NCBI GenBank assembly: GCA_028355575.1
Contig: JAOMSY010000007.1
Span: forward strand, 1 to 40,547
Direction of reading: 5' to 3'
Source: Francisellaceae bacterium
Lineage (GTDB): Bacteria > Pseudomonadota > Gammaproteobacteria > Francisellales > Francisellaceae
Length of the DNA: 40,547 nucleotides
Shown here: positions 7,373 to 15,847 of the stretch, one piece after another
How the letters are laid out: the number at the start of each line of letters is the position of its first letter
Numbering within the stretch: the first letter of the stretch is position 1
Program-made: the position numbers and the translations under genes
Notes under the pieces: generated by a model
Told to the model about the DNA's origin: nothing
Database searches by the model: none
What the model saw: the letters and a program-made list of their open reading frames with translations, nothing else

Positions 7373-9796
7373 TCAAGGCCCCCAAGAGATCATAGGAGCT
7401 GTTCCCTCAATGCCTGTAGGACCAACAATGATACCATTCCCAGCATCTAAAGCGACACCTTCAGCTGGATCTGCTGTAATTGTGGCGACACCAGAATTAA
7501 TAACAACACCAGCGGGGGTTATTTCTATAGAACTTCCTCCACAAGTAAGCGTTATACCTGCCGTTGCCTCAAGCGTAATATTTGTTGGTGTCATATTTAC
7601 AGAACTAGTATCACAAGTTGAGCTAATACTAGCAGCTGCAATATTTTCTATAGTGCTTGCATCTGATTTAATTCCATTAGATGTATTAGTAATATTTCCC
7701 ATAGCAAAATTAACAATATTGCCCATTGTGGCAGTTGAAGTTATATCACCACTCACGATAGTAATTGTATATCCCGCAGCTACTGTTAATGCTGATGTAC
7801 CCATCACAGTTGTTGTAACATCATCCCCTTTAAAATCATACGTTTTTCCAGCCTTAGTATAATCAATCTTAATCCCAGTTAGCGTTGTAGAAGCAGTTAA
7901 AACAGTACCTGTAAAACTTAACGAATGCGTTCCAAGTGTAACTGATTCTGAGCCTGCAAGCGTAATACTTGAAGAATTACCTACTGTAACCGAAGTTGAC
8001 TGGCCAAAGGTAAAATAATTTTTAGTTCCATAATTGTAACCAACCACGTTACCGTTTGTTAAACTGTAACTATCACCCGAAGTAAAACTAAAAGCACTTC
8101 CATCTGTATTACTTGCAGAATCACCCTTTGTTTGCTTATTTTCTCGCAATAATGCATCACTTGGCGATGGTGCCATCCCTAAAGTTCTAGCTCCCCAATT
8201 GGAAGGCCAAGGCATTATTTCTGTTTGATCACCACTTAAAGAATTTGATTTAGCAGCTGCAAAATTACCTAAGACCAAACTAGAAGTACCATTAGGCGAG
8301 TAGATATGTGTATATTCCTGACCTTTCTGATCACCCATTACCATCACATTACCACTAGCACTTCTGGTAATGCTACGTTTTTGATTTTTAGAGCTAACTA
8401 AGTTTTTGTTACTTGAATTATGTACTGCACCCAATATGATTGGTCTATCTGGATTACCAAATTGGAATGCTAAACAAATTTCTGCATTTTTATGCATTGG
8501 AAAATGGTTTCCGTATTGATTACCGATATATGATTCCATTTTCCTAACCCAATCAGATGCTTGCCCATCTGGCTTATCGCTGTGCAACAACCTAATTTTA
8601 TAGCGGCCTTGGCTATCTAATTGTGCGTATTCACCACTCGTTTCTGCATCTAAAATTGCAGGTATAATTCCATCTATACGTTTAGCCGGAGTAACTAAGG
8701 GTGCTCTAAATTGTACCCTGCCTGGGATAGCTTTAAATTCAGTAGTAAAAACAACTTCACCTTCCTGACTAATACTATTTTGTAGCCCTAAATGAGATAA
8801 TGCAACTTGTCGTTGTGAACCTCTCTGTATAACACTAAAAACTAAATACTCTTGATTACACTCACCTCTAAAATGATCAACAAGCTTGAAACGATAACCT
8901 GGAACGATATTTGAAGCTAATGTTTTACCTGTGAATACTTGCTCTTTACAGCTAATCTCTTGGGCTCTTATTTCCGCAATACGTTTGGCATCTTGTTCAT
9001 TCAGTACATTCTCATCATAAACTTCAACTGTACCCATCCCATGTGATGATACTTTTGCTTCTGTAACGATGGTCTTAGTATCATCGTTATAGTTATAGCC
9101 TTTAAGCTCTAAAGTCCTAGCAACTTTGCTTATCCTTGAAGAAAAATTTTCAACAACATAAGTAGATTCTGAAACACCAGTCACATTTTCTTGATTATAT
9201 TTCAGCTCAGAAAAATGCTCATGATCCTTATGGGTTGAATAACGATCAGTTAAGACCAAAGTTTCAAAATCAGTACCTTGATCAAAGTAATAATAGATTC
9301 CCTCATGTTCCATCCAACGACAAATAAAATTAAAATCAGTTTCTTGGAATTGACAAACAAACTCTCTTGGTTTGTATGTCTGTGACAAATCCATGCGATA
9401 ATGCTGAATATGAGCTTGCTTCAGATGTGACTCTATAATATTTGGAATTGTTTCATTTAAAAAAACTTCCGTTTTTTCTTGATGTTTCATTTGAGACAAA
9501 TGCGGCTCAAGGATAATTTCGTAACTATAACCTTTCCCTACCACTCCCTTCTGAACAAATTCAGTAATAATACCGTTAACATATTGGAGTGCATTTGCTC
9601 CTTTAACATTCACAGTTAAGGTTGCATTTTTATCCACAAAAGACCAATAGTCCAAATTAGGATTCGTGGAAACCAGTTCAATTTTACAAATATAAAGCTG
9701 GGATAAAGTAACTTCAAACTCAAAATCTAACACAGTTAAAGATTCATTTTGTCCACTAACTTTACATTCAAATCGACTTGAGAATCCTGGTATCAT
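7373..9796 (-). CDS. vgrG: VgrG spike protein (TssI), copy 3
   Basis: An 807-aa VgrG and the copy nearest to the DUF4150 gene (17 nt downstream of it), so probably the one first transcribed with the cargo-loading module. It has the gp27-like base and the gp5 OB-fold with the same GNHFPMHKNAE core. The needle carries GDSASNT...FSFTSGDSYSLTNG strands, then KTYDFKGDDVTT and CGGSSIEITPAGV, ending in APMISWGP. The protein matches copies 1 and 2 closely through the base and OB-fold. Its DNA has many more third-position differences from them than they have from each other, so it split off earlier. There is no C-terminal toxin domain. The ATG at 9796 is preceded by a CAGGAAT ribosome binding site. 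Confidence 0.95.
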   Translation of the reverse strand: MIPGFSSRFECKVSGQNESLTVLDFEFEVTLSQLYICKIELVSTNPNLDYWSFVDKNATLTVNVKGANALQYVNGIITEFVQKGVVGKGYSYEIILEPHLSQMKHQEKTEVFLNETIPNIIESHLKQAHIQHYRMDLSQTYKPREFVCQFQETDFNFICRWMEHEGIYYYFDQGTDFETLVLTDRYSTHKDHEHFSELKYNQENVTGVSESTYVVENFSSRISKVARTLELKGYNYNDDTKTIVTEAKVSSHGMGTVEVYDENVLNEQDAKRIAEIRAQEISCKEQVFTGKTLASNIVPGYRFKLVDHFRGECNQEYLVFSVIQRGSQRQVALSHLGLQNSISQEGEVVFTTEFKAIPGRVQFRAPLVTPAKRIDGIIPAILDAETSGEYAQLDSQGRYKIRLLHSDKPDGQASDWVRKMESYIGNQYGNHFPMHKNAEICLAFQFGNPDRPIILGAVHNSSNKNLVSSKNQKRSITRSASGNVMVMGDQKGQEYTHIYSPNGTSSLVLGNFAAAKSNSLSGDQTEIMPWPSNWGARTLGMAPSPSDALLRENKQTKGDSASNTDGSAFSFTSGDSYSLTNGNVVGYNYGTKNYFTFGQSTSVTVGNSSSITLAGSESVTLGTHSLSFTGTVLTASTTLTGIKIDYTKAGKTYDFKGDDVTTTVMGTSALTVAAGYTITIVSGDITSTATMGNIVNFAMGNITNTSNGIKSDASTIENIAAASISSTCDTSSVNMTPTNITLEATAGITLTCGGSSIEITPAGVVINSGVATITADPAEGVALDAGNGIIVGPTGIEGTAPMISWGP

Positions 9797-9813
9797 ACTA
9801 ATATTCCTGTTGT

Positions 9814-10218
9814 TTAAGCCCCTAACATAATGGTAACTGCTGTGGATGTCATTACCATGCCTGGTGTATTTTCTTTATTTTGCATTGTTGGTGATTGCGT
9901 CGTTACTGCCGGTGATCCACCAACTTTTACAGTTGGTGCCATAGTAGACATAAATTGAAGCTGACCCATAATCATACTAGAAAGCACACCGCCAATTGCA
10001 CCAGCCTGATCACCATTAGTCATCGGAATCTTACCATCTAAATTAATTGCTGGGCCATTTGCAAAAAGCACAGTTGCAACTGGTTGATCACACATTGTAG
10101 GTACACCAATATTGGGGTACGGAAGCGGCACAGTTGCTGGCCCAACCTGGGTTTTACAAATATCTGTTGGTCCAGTTGTCTGAATAGGTGGGTCTATCGT
10201 TCTCAATGGATTTGGCAT
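9814..10218 (-). CDS. DUF4150 / Tox-PAAR-like spike-tip protein
   Basis: A 134-aa protein matching the DUF4150 (Tox-PAAR-like) family. The run VPLPYPNIGVPT near residues 29-40, the TNGDQAGAIGGVLS stretch near 67-80, and the VKVGGSPAVTTQS strand near 97-109 are typical of this PAAR-related fold. Members sharpen the VgrG tip and can be fused or linked to effectors. This one is only the PAAR-like unit with no C-terminal toxin. It sits between the DUF3540 gene and three vgrG genes, so it may cap any of the three spikes. A strong ribosome binding site (GGGAG, 6 nt before the ATG) supports the start. The binding partner is inferred from position and family. Confidence 0.88.
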   Translation of the reverse strand: MPNPLRTIDPPIQTTGPTDICKTQVGPATVPLPYPNIGVPTMCDQPVATVLFANGPAINLDGKIPMTNGDQAGAIGGVLSSMIMGQLQFMSTMAPTVKVGGSPAVTTQSPTMQNKENTPGMVMTSTAVTIMLGA

Positions 10219-10231
10219 GTTCTTCTCCCGG

Positions 10232-10813
10232 TTATCCTATAGATATCGTTCTTGCATCAATGGTTGTATCTTCCTCAGACAGCATATGTATAGACTGACT
10301 ATCGACTCTCCAATGGTCATTAACAATCATTCTAAGCTCTTGAGTCACAGACTGTTCGAATTGGGATACTTCTTTTAATAACTGCTGAGTTTTAATTTGG
10401 CTAAACTCGCTATATTGATATAAATCTTCAGTTATCATATTCATTGATTTCGAAGTTATATCAGCCTGATTTGTTATCAAGTTATAACTTAATGCTTTAT
10501 TTGATATTCCTCTTGCTTCAATATTAATATTCCCTGCAGAAGTAATGTTGGTTTGATCAGGTAAGACAAGATCAACCTCCGTGTCACTATCACGCTCCAA
10601 TATACTCAAAATATATATTTCATTTTCCATAAAAACAACCTGGACAATATCTTGTTCCATTGGTTGAATTAAACAACTAAATGCTTTTTTAGCTTGAAAG
10701 TGATTATCTTTAATTTTAATTTGATATTTTTTTCCATCAACATTCGTCACTAGCGCACTTGATGTTTGCTCTGTTGATCTATATTGATTAAATGATGATA
10801 TTTGACTAGACAT
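10232..10813 (-). CDS. DUF3540 T6SS-associated protein
   Basis: A 193-aa protein resembling DUF3540 family members, which occur almost always beside DUF2169, pentapeptide-repeat and DUF4150 genes in T6SS loci. Residues about 20-95 look like a small beta-barrel (SALVTNVDGKKYQIKIKDN... then VQVVFMENEIYILSIL). The rest is beta-repeat and helix, with strands such as NINIEARGIS and TTIDARTISIG, reminiscent of a VgrG needle strand pattern. There is no signal peptide. Its start overlaps the end of the pentapeptide gene by 8 nt, so translation is probably coupled. The biochemical role of the family is not settled; a spike-tip adaptor or extension is my inference. Confidence 0.8.
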   Translation of the reverse strand: MSSQISSFNQYRSTEQTSSALVTNVDGKKYQIKIKDNHFQAKKAFSCLIQPMEQDIVQVVFMENEIYILSILERDSDTEVDLVLPDQTNITSAGNINIEARGISNKALSYNLITNQADITSKSMNMITEDLYQYSEFSQIKTQQLLKEVSQFEQSVTQELRMIVNDHWRVDSQSIHMLSEEDTTIDARTISIG

Positions 10814-11843
10814 AAGACCAATTCTCCGCTTTCAATTTTTGTTGATTTGTTTCTCTTAACCCATCTTTATTTGTGTTTGAATAAATGGGCTCTCCTTTTG
10901 TATTATGAACATCACAAGTATTCAGACTTGCATTTGTAAAATCTGTCTTATCAATATTAGCGTATATTAAATTTGAATATGATAAATTCGCTTTAGTACA
11001 ATCTGCTGAAGTTAGTATCGCATTTTGGAAATTACTAAACTGTATATTTGCAGATTCTAATTTTGCTTGAGTAAGATTTGCTTCACCAAACTGTGACATT
11101 GGCGCATGCAGTTCAATGAGATTAGCTTTCGTCAAATTTGCCTTTAAAAAGTTTAATGACTCAGATCTTAAACCTTGAAAACTTGCTTGTTCAAGATTGC
11201 TTTGAATAAATGATACTTGAATCATTTCTGCAACTGCTTCGAAATCGGCAGCTTTTAATTCTGCACTCATAAAGCTAGTTTGATTCAAGTATGTATTTCT
11301 CCATTGACAATTTTCAACCTTGGATCGATTAAACATAACCTTATTAAGCTTTGATTCATCAAAACTGCACTCTATAAATGTAGCGTCCATAAATTTAGCA
11401 CGTGAAAAATCGCAATTACTAAATCGACAGCTTTCTAAGTTAGACTTCGATATATCAACCAATGTTGAATTACAATCATTTAGCTCAGCCTCTTGCCATT
11501 TTCCGTCAATAAAAGAAGCGCGCGAAAGCTTAACGCTATTAAAGGCGACATTTTCAAATGTACAGCTTTTGAAGTGTGACTGTTCAAAATCACAATCAGT
11601 AAACTTCATATTCTTAAATGTACAGTTATTAAAAAAAGTTTTTCGAAGCGTTGCATTAGCTAAGCTTAAATTTTCAAAATTACAATTCTTCAAGATTGCC
11701 TCGTTTACCTCAAAATCCTTATAATTTTTTGCACCAAATTGTCCTTCGTCAATCACTTTATGATTTAAATATAGACAATCTGAATCCACCTCAGAAAAGT
11801 TAATATTTACTAACTTTGATTTTTCTAAATTAATCTCTGTCAT
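10806..11843 (-). CDS. pentapeptide-repeat protein of the T6SS module
   Basis: A 345-aa protein made almost wholly of pentapeptide repeats of the A(D/N)LxX type (for example ANLTKANLIEL and ANLSYSNLIYANIDKTDF), running from about residue 45 to 310. This should fold as a right-handed quadrilateral beta-helix, a rod several nanometres long. There is no signal peptide or membrane segment. Its ATG overlaps the TGA of the DUF2169 gene by 4 nt (ATGA), and its own end overlaps the DUF3540 start, so the three are translationally coupled. Pentapeptide proteins beside DUF2169 are known in T6SS cargo modules, but their job is not established. Options are spike adaptor, structural extension, or an effector in its own right. 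Confidence 0.88.
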   Translation of the reverse strand: MTEINLEKSKLVNINFSEVDSDCLYLNHKVIDEGQFGAKNYKDFEVNEAILKNCNFENLSLANATLRKTFFNNCTFKNMKFTDCDFEQSHFKSCTFENVAFNSVKLSRASFIDGKWQEAELNDCNSTLVDISKSNLESCRFSNCDFSRAKFMDATFIECSFDESKLNKVMFNRSKVENCQWRNTYLNQTSFMSAELKAADFEAVAEMIQVSFIQSNLEQASFQGLRSESLNFLKANLTKANLIELHAPMSQFGEANLTQAKLESANIQFSNFQNAILTSADCTKANLSYSNLIYANIDKTDFTNASLNTCDVHNTKGEPIYSNTNKDGLRETNQQKLKAENWSYV

Positions 11844-14224
11844 TGTACACTCGCTTTTTGCACAGATTTGGTTAGCTCAAAATTTTCATTAACCAGATTT
11901 TTCTCAAACATTACATTATCAATAACGCTCTGATAAAAACTCACATCATATAAATTAGAGTTAATGAAGCTGGCATCATTTAGTGTTGAACACCGAATAT
12001 TTACTTCTAATAAGTTTGATTTTTCCACATAACTTCCAGTCAAGTCACAAGAATAGAAATTAGAATTTTGTGCTAAAACTTTATTCAAATGCATTTTAGG
12101 TAGTTCACAAAACCTGAACTGAGATGCAACTATATTTGTTTTTGTGAAATGACAATTTTCCAATTTGGAGTTAAAGCATTTAAATTTAGTTAAATTTGCA
12201 TTTTCAAAATCACAATTATTTAAACTGGATGAAGTATCCATTCTAAAATCAGGAAAGTTAACTTCCTTAAAGCAGATATTATCGAATTTAGCATCATTCA
12301 CTGTTAATTTTTCAGCTTCAGATAATTCAAAAGAACCTTGTAAAAAATTTGATTTATTAATTTGGCATTTAGATAAGTTCGACTCAACACACTGAATGTC
12401 ATCAAAGTTAACATCAAAGAAAGTAACGCTATTTAATTTTGATTGATTTAGTAATATTTTTTTACTAACACATTGGTTAAACATTGTGGATGTAATCGTT
12501 CCATAATCAAGATTCACATTATTTAATTCGCACTTATGAAGCGTGAAGTCCTTTAAGTTCGAAGAAGGTATCCGGGTACTATTTAATTCACAACCTCTAA
12601 TATTAACATTTTCACCACTTAAGCCTGTTAAGTCTGTCCCATTAAGCTGAGTATCATTTATGGTCACAGCTTTAAATATATTATTATGCATTATGGCACT
12701 TGAAAAATTACAATCTAATATTCGTAAATCTTCAAAAAGCGCTTGATTCAATTTTGATTCTGAGAAATTTGTGCCAGACAGTTTAGATTGCTTAAATATT
12801 GCTCCAGACAAATCTGCACCAGTAAAGTTAGCATTTGACAAGTCCAATCCAGTAAAATCTCGATTAGCTAAATTTTGATATGAAAAGTCATTATCTTTAT
12901 AGACTATTTCAATCTTCTCTTTTTCTACGACTTCCTCAACTTTTGGCTCACTCGCGTCCATCTCTTTAATTTTAGCTGCAATTTCATCAGTTAATTCTTT
13001 CGGGTCAGGTAACTTATCTGCCTCTTCTTTTGGTAAATTTGCCTTGGCTTTTCCAATGCTAGATGCCAGTGAGGCGCCAAGCGCAGCAATCGTTTCATCC
13101 ATCGTCATTTTAGGTGGATTTAGAATTTCTTCTTTCTTATCTGGAAATTGTGAAATCAATTTCTGTTGCATATCATTTAATTTTTGATCCATATATGCTT
13201 TCACTTTATCTGAAGCAATCTTTGGATCTTGTTCATTTATCACACTTTTGAGTGCATCTGGTAAGTTTTTCTCAGGATTATCATCTATATGGTCAGCATA
13301 TTTGGCTTTTATCTCAGCCAACTTAGCTTCCATGTCTGATTTAATTTTCTCAACCTCAGGATCTAATTCTGGTTTTTTAGCTGGCACTTCAACTTTTGGC
13401 GCCTCACTACTTTCTACTTTTGGCGCTTCTGGTTTCTTCATTTCAACGGGTTTAAAGGAGGGTTTTTTAAGCGCTATTTTTTCGTTTAGGTTAGACAAGT
13501 GCTGTTCTTTACTTATTTCGTCATCTAACAACATATCAGCGAGATAAAGATATGCTAAGTTTGATGCCTCATTATCCTTAACTTGCTTAGATCCATGCGC
13601 AACAATAATCCCCTGTTTCTTGCTCGGGAAAAGCCATACAACATCTGGTTTTATTTTAATTTCATCGAAATTATTTGCCTTATCTAAAGAGAATAATTGT
13701 ATTTTTTTAAATGGAAATGATTGGAGTCCGTTTTCATCATCATCTAATCTAATTTTAAAAGTATCACCCCATTTAAATACCTTATCACTGCGTTGGTCTT
13801 TAGGTGCAATCTGAAAGACCTCTGGTTTGTGATCTTTAGGCAAGGCGGGCCAACGTGTTTTCAACCATTTATCGTCAAAAGTCCCACTGGTTTTTTTGTA
13901 ATGTTCATCAGTTAACGGTAATGCGAGAAATTCCTCTTTTTTACCCTCTTTGAAAATATCAGAGATTCTTAGTGATACTTTTTTTACTGTATTATCATCC
14001 AAGAACACTAGGCATTCGCCTTGAGATCGAGGTGAACAATTGTCAAAGATACATTTTTGACTTACTTCTTGAACTAATTCTAAAAGCTCTGTTTGTGGTA
14101 GCCATTCTTCAGAGTCTTCACCATAATTAAAACCAGCATATACTGATGTATGCATGTAAAAATCAGGCTTTTGCCACTCAACTTTACGCATACAATAAAG
14201 TTGGTCAGGTCTAATCACTTTCAT
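11840..14224 (-). CDS. DUF2169 adaptor fused to pentapeptide repeats
   Basis: A 794-aa protein in three parts. Residues about 1-245 are a DUF2169 domain, shown by GTFDDKWLKTRWPALPKD followed by FQIAPKDQR. Residues about 250-435 are a charged Lys/Glu/Pro linker that contains predicted-helix stretches. Residues about 440-780 are pentapeptide repeats (NLANRDFTGLDLSNANFTG onward). DUF2169 proteins are known T6SS effector chaperones or adaptors that hand cargo to a specific VgrG. The ATG at 14224 fits the family's usual opening (MKVIRPDQLY), with GAG before it; a TTG at 14236 would add four residues. It lies 82 nt after tssA in the same direction. The cargo is unknown, because no toxin gene follows. 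Confidence 0.88.
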   Translation of the reverse strand: MKVIRPDQLYCMRKVEWQKPDFYMHTSVYAGFNYGEDSEEWLPQTELLELVQEVSQKCIFDNCSPRSQGECLVFLDDNTVKKVSLRISDIFKEGKKEEFLALPLTDEHYKKTSGTFDDKWLKTRWPALPKDHKPEVFQIAPKDQRSDKVFKWGDTFKIRLDDDENGLQSFPFKKIQLFSLDKANNFDEIKIKPDVVWLFPSKKQGIIVAHGSKQVKDNEASNLAYLYLADMLLDDEISKEQHLSNLNEKIALKKPSFKPVEMKKPEAPKVESSEAPKVEVPAKKPELDPEVEKIKSDMEAKLAEIKAKYADHIDDNPEKNLPDALKSVINEQDPKIASDKVKAYMDQKLNDMQQKLISQFPDKKEEILNPPKMTMDETIAALGASLASSIGKAKANLPKEEADKLPDPKELTDEIAAKIKEMDASEPKVEEVVEKEKIEIVYKDNDFSYQNLANRDFTGLDLSNANFTGADLSGAIFKQSKLSGTNFSESKLNQALFEDLRILDCNFSSAIMHNNIFKAVTINDTQLNGTDLTGLSGENVNIRGCELNSTRIPSSNLKDFTLHKCELNNVNLDYGTITSTMFNQCVSKKILLNQSKLNSVTFFDVNFDDIQCVESNLSKCQINKSNFLQGSFELSEAEKLTVNDAKFDNICFKEVNFPDFRMDTSSSLNNCDFENANLTKFKCFNSKLENCHFTKTNIVASQFRFCELPKMHLNKVLAQNSNFYSCDLTGSYVEKSNLLEVNIRCSTLNDASFINSNLYDVSFYQSVIDNVMFEKNLVNENFELTKSVQKASVQ

Positions 14225-14306
14225 ATCAACACTCAATTCTGATTAATACATATTCAAGATATCATTATGACATGCTGTAATCATCTTAATTACAAAAAAA
14301 TTGTAA

Positions 14307-15842
14307 CTATTTATGACTAGCAATCGCTGCAAGCATATCAACTCTACAAAGTCGATGATAGTAATCATCATGTGACTCATTCAAACTCTTTTTAGCTTCA
14401 ATTAGTTTCAACAAAATCTTACTTGCTAAAACCTTATCCCAACACTCAATGTTGAAAGATTCAAGTTTTTCTTCAAGATAACCCATATAAGCTTTAATTA
14501 AACCCTCATTTTTACTCGGAATCATACTATCAAGCATTTCAATTAATAGTTCCACTTTTAAATTCTCTGATATATCTGAGTCTAAATAATGATGAATTTT
14601 AGCGTATAATTCTAATCTAGCTGTTTTTGATTTTTGGTGTATTTTGTCGAGCTCATCAAAAAATTTCTTTTCAGTATCAGTGAGATTTTCCCTATTATCA
14701 GCAGATATTGTTTGTGTTGATTCACTTGTAGCTAAGTCTTCCTGAAGCCATGCCAGTGTTTGTTGGCCTATCATTAGCGCTTTATCTGAGAATTTCAGCT
14801 TAACAATATCAGGAAAGCGATGATATAAAGCTAATAACTCACATTTAATTGACCTACTAACTTCTAATTTACCTGTCATCTCAAAAGCTGAACAAATTTT
14901 AAAATTAAGCTCAAACCAATAAGGGTTTTCAATTGCCCATCCTTCACAAATATCAATAATGCCTTGCTGGTTATCTGCATCAAGTAATAGGTTAAGCTGT
15001 TTAACCAAATTTCTATCTGGCGGTGGCACTCTGGTTATAAATTCATTATCACTTGGTGGTAATACTCTAATGATTTGCCAAATAGACATTCTCGCTAAGC
15101 GATAAGCGATTTCTGGTTCAGCATTATTTTCCTTTAGATAATCTGCAATTATTTTAGCGTTTTCCCATAAATTGGACTGCTTTTCTAAAGCATCACTGAC
15201 TGATGTTATCTGCCCAGCAGACATATTCAAACCTGAGGCTTCAGGTTCATCATTTTCCGGTTTAGAGATCTCTTCTTCTGGCTTTGACTCTTCTTTTTCA
15301 AGTGCAATAATTCTTTCAAAGTTACGAATTAATGGCAGGAAAGTCGGCGCCTCTTCACTTAAACCAGAAAGGCTTTTATCAAGATTCTTGAATTGTTCAA
15401 TAACAGGATCAACTTCTGACTTAGGTCTTTGGCCCTCAAAACTTTCTAAAAAATCTGAAAGCTGTTCTATTAACCATTCAAACGCTGACCAGCGACCATT
15501 AAGTCGTCTTAGAGGTGGATAAAGATGCTCCCAATAATCTGAAATTAGATTATCAACAACGCCTAAGCCAGCAACTAGCCCAATTAAATCTTCAGTCTTC
15601 AATAAGCCCACAGCTAGATAACAAGCAACAAGTATATCTTTACTTTCATTGCCCAATATCTCTGCAGATAGGCGACTAACATCCGGCCAATTAATGCCTG
15701 AAAGATTACTATTAGGATCATTAGCAGCAGCTAAAACATGTTTTAGCTCAAGAAAATTATCCTCTTTCCTGCAATTACTACCAATTTGATCTTCGTCATC
15801 AAAAGGTTTTTTAGCTAAGGTTTCTAACGTCTCAACACTCAT
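14307..15842 (-). CDS. tssA: TssA, T6SS assembly/cap protein
   Basis: A 511-aa TssA. The N-terminal ImpA_N domain is at about residues 50-160, with the GLLKTEDLIGLVAGLGVVDNL and WEHLYPPL(R)RLNGRW segments highly typical of the family. After a Glu-rich linker (EEEISKPENDEPE) comes a long helical C-terminal part of the VasJ/long-TssA type. In the family, TssA contacts baseplate and tube and stays at the distal sheath end to coordinate polymerisation. It is cytoplasmic. It begins 5 nt after the tssM stop codon and is the last core tss gene before the adaptor/spike module. Confidence 0.9.
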   Translation of the reverse strand: MSVETLETLAKKPFDDEDQIGSNCRKEDNFLELKHVLAAANDPNSNLSGINWPDVSRLSAEILGNESKDILVACYLAVGLLKTEDLIGLVAGLGVVDNLISDYWEHLYPPLRRLNGRWSAFEWLIEQLSDFLESFEGQRPKSEVDPVIEQFKNLDKSLSGLSEEAPTFLPLIRNFERIIALEKEESKPEEEISKPENDEPEASGLNMSAGQITSVSDALEKQSNLWENAKIIADYLKENNAEPEIAYRLARMSIWQIIRVLPPSDNEFITRVPPPDRNLVKQLNLLLDADNQQGIIDICEGWAIENPYWFELNFKICSAFEMTGKLEVSRSIKCELLALYHRFPDIVKLKFSDKALMIGQQTLAWLQEDLATSESTQTISADNRENLTDTEKKFFDELDKIHQKSKTARLELYAKIHHYLDSDISENLKVELLIEMLDSMIPSKNEGLIKAYMGYLEEKLESFNIECWDKVLASKILLKLIEAKKSLNESHDDYYHRLCRVDMLAAIASHK

Positions 15843-15847
15843 ATTTA

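Noticed and set aside
14290-14306. A hairpin just after the tssA stop codon as a terminator
   Set aside because: TTACAA/TTGTAA is a 6-bp A/T-rich stem whose loop is itself the T-run. The next gene continues in the same direction 82 nt on, so termination here is not supported.
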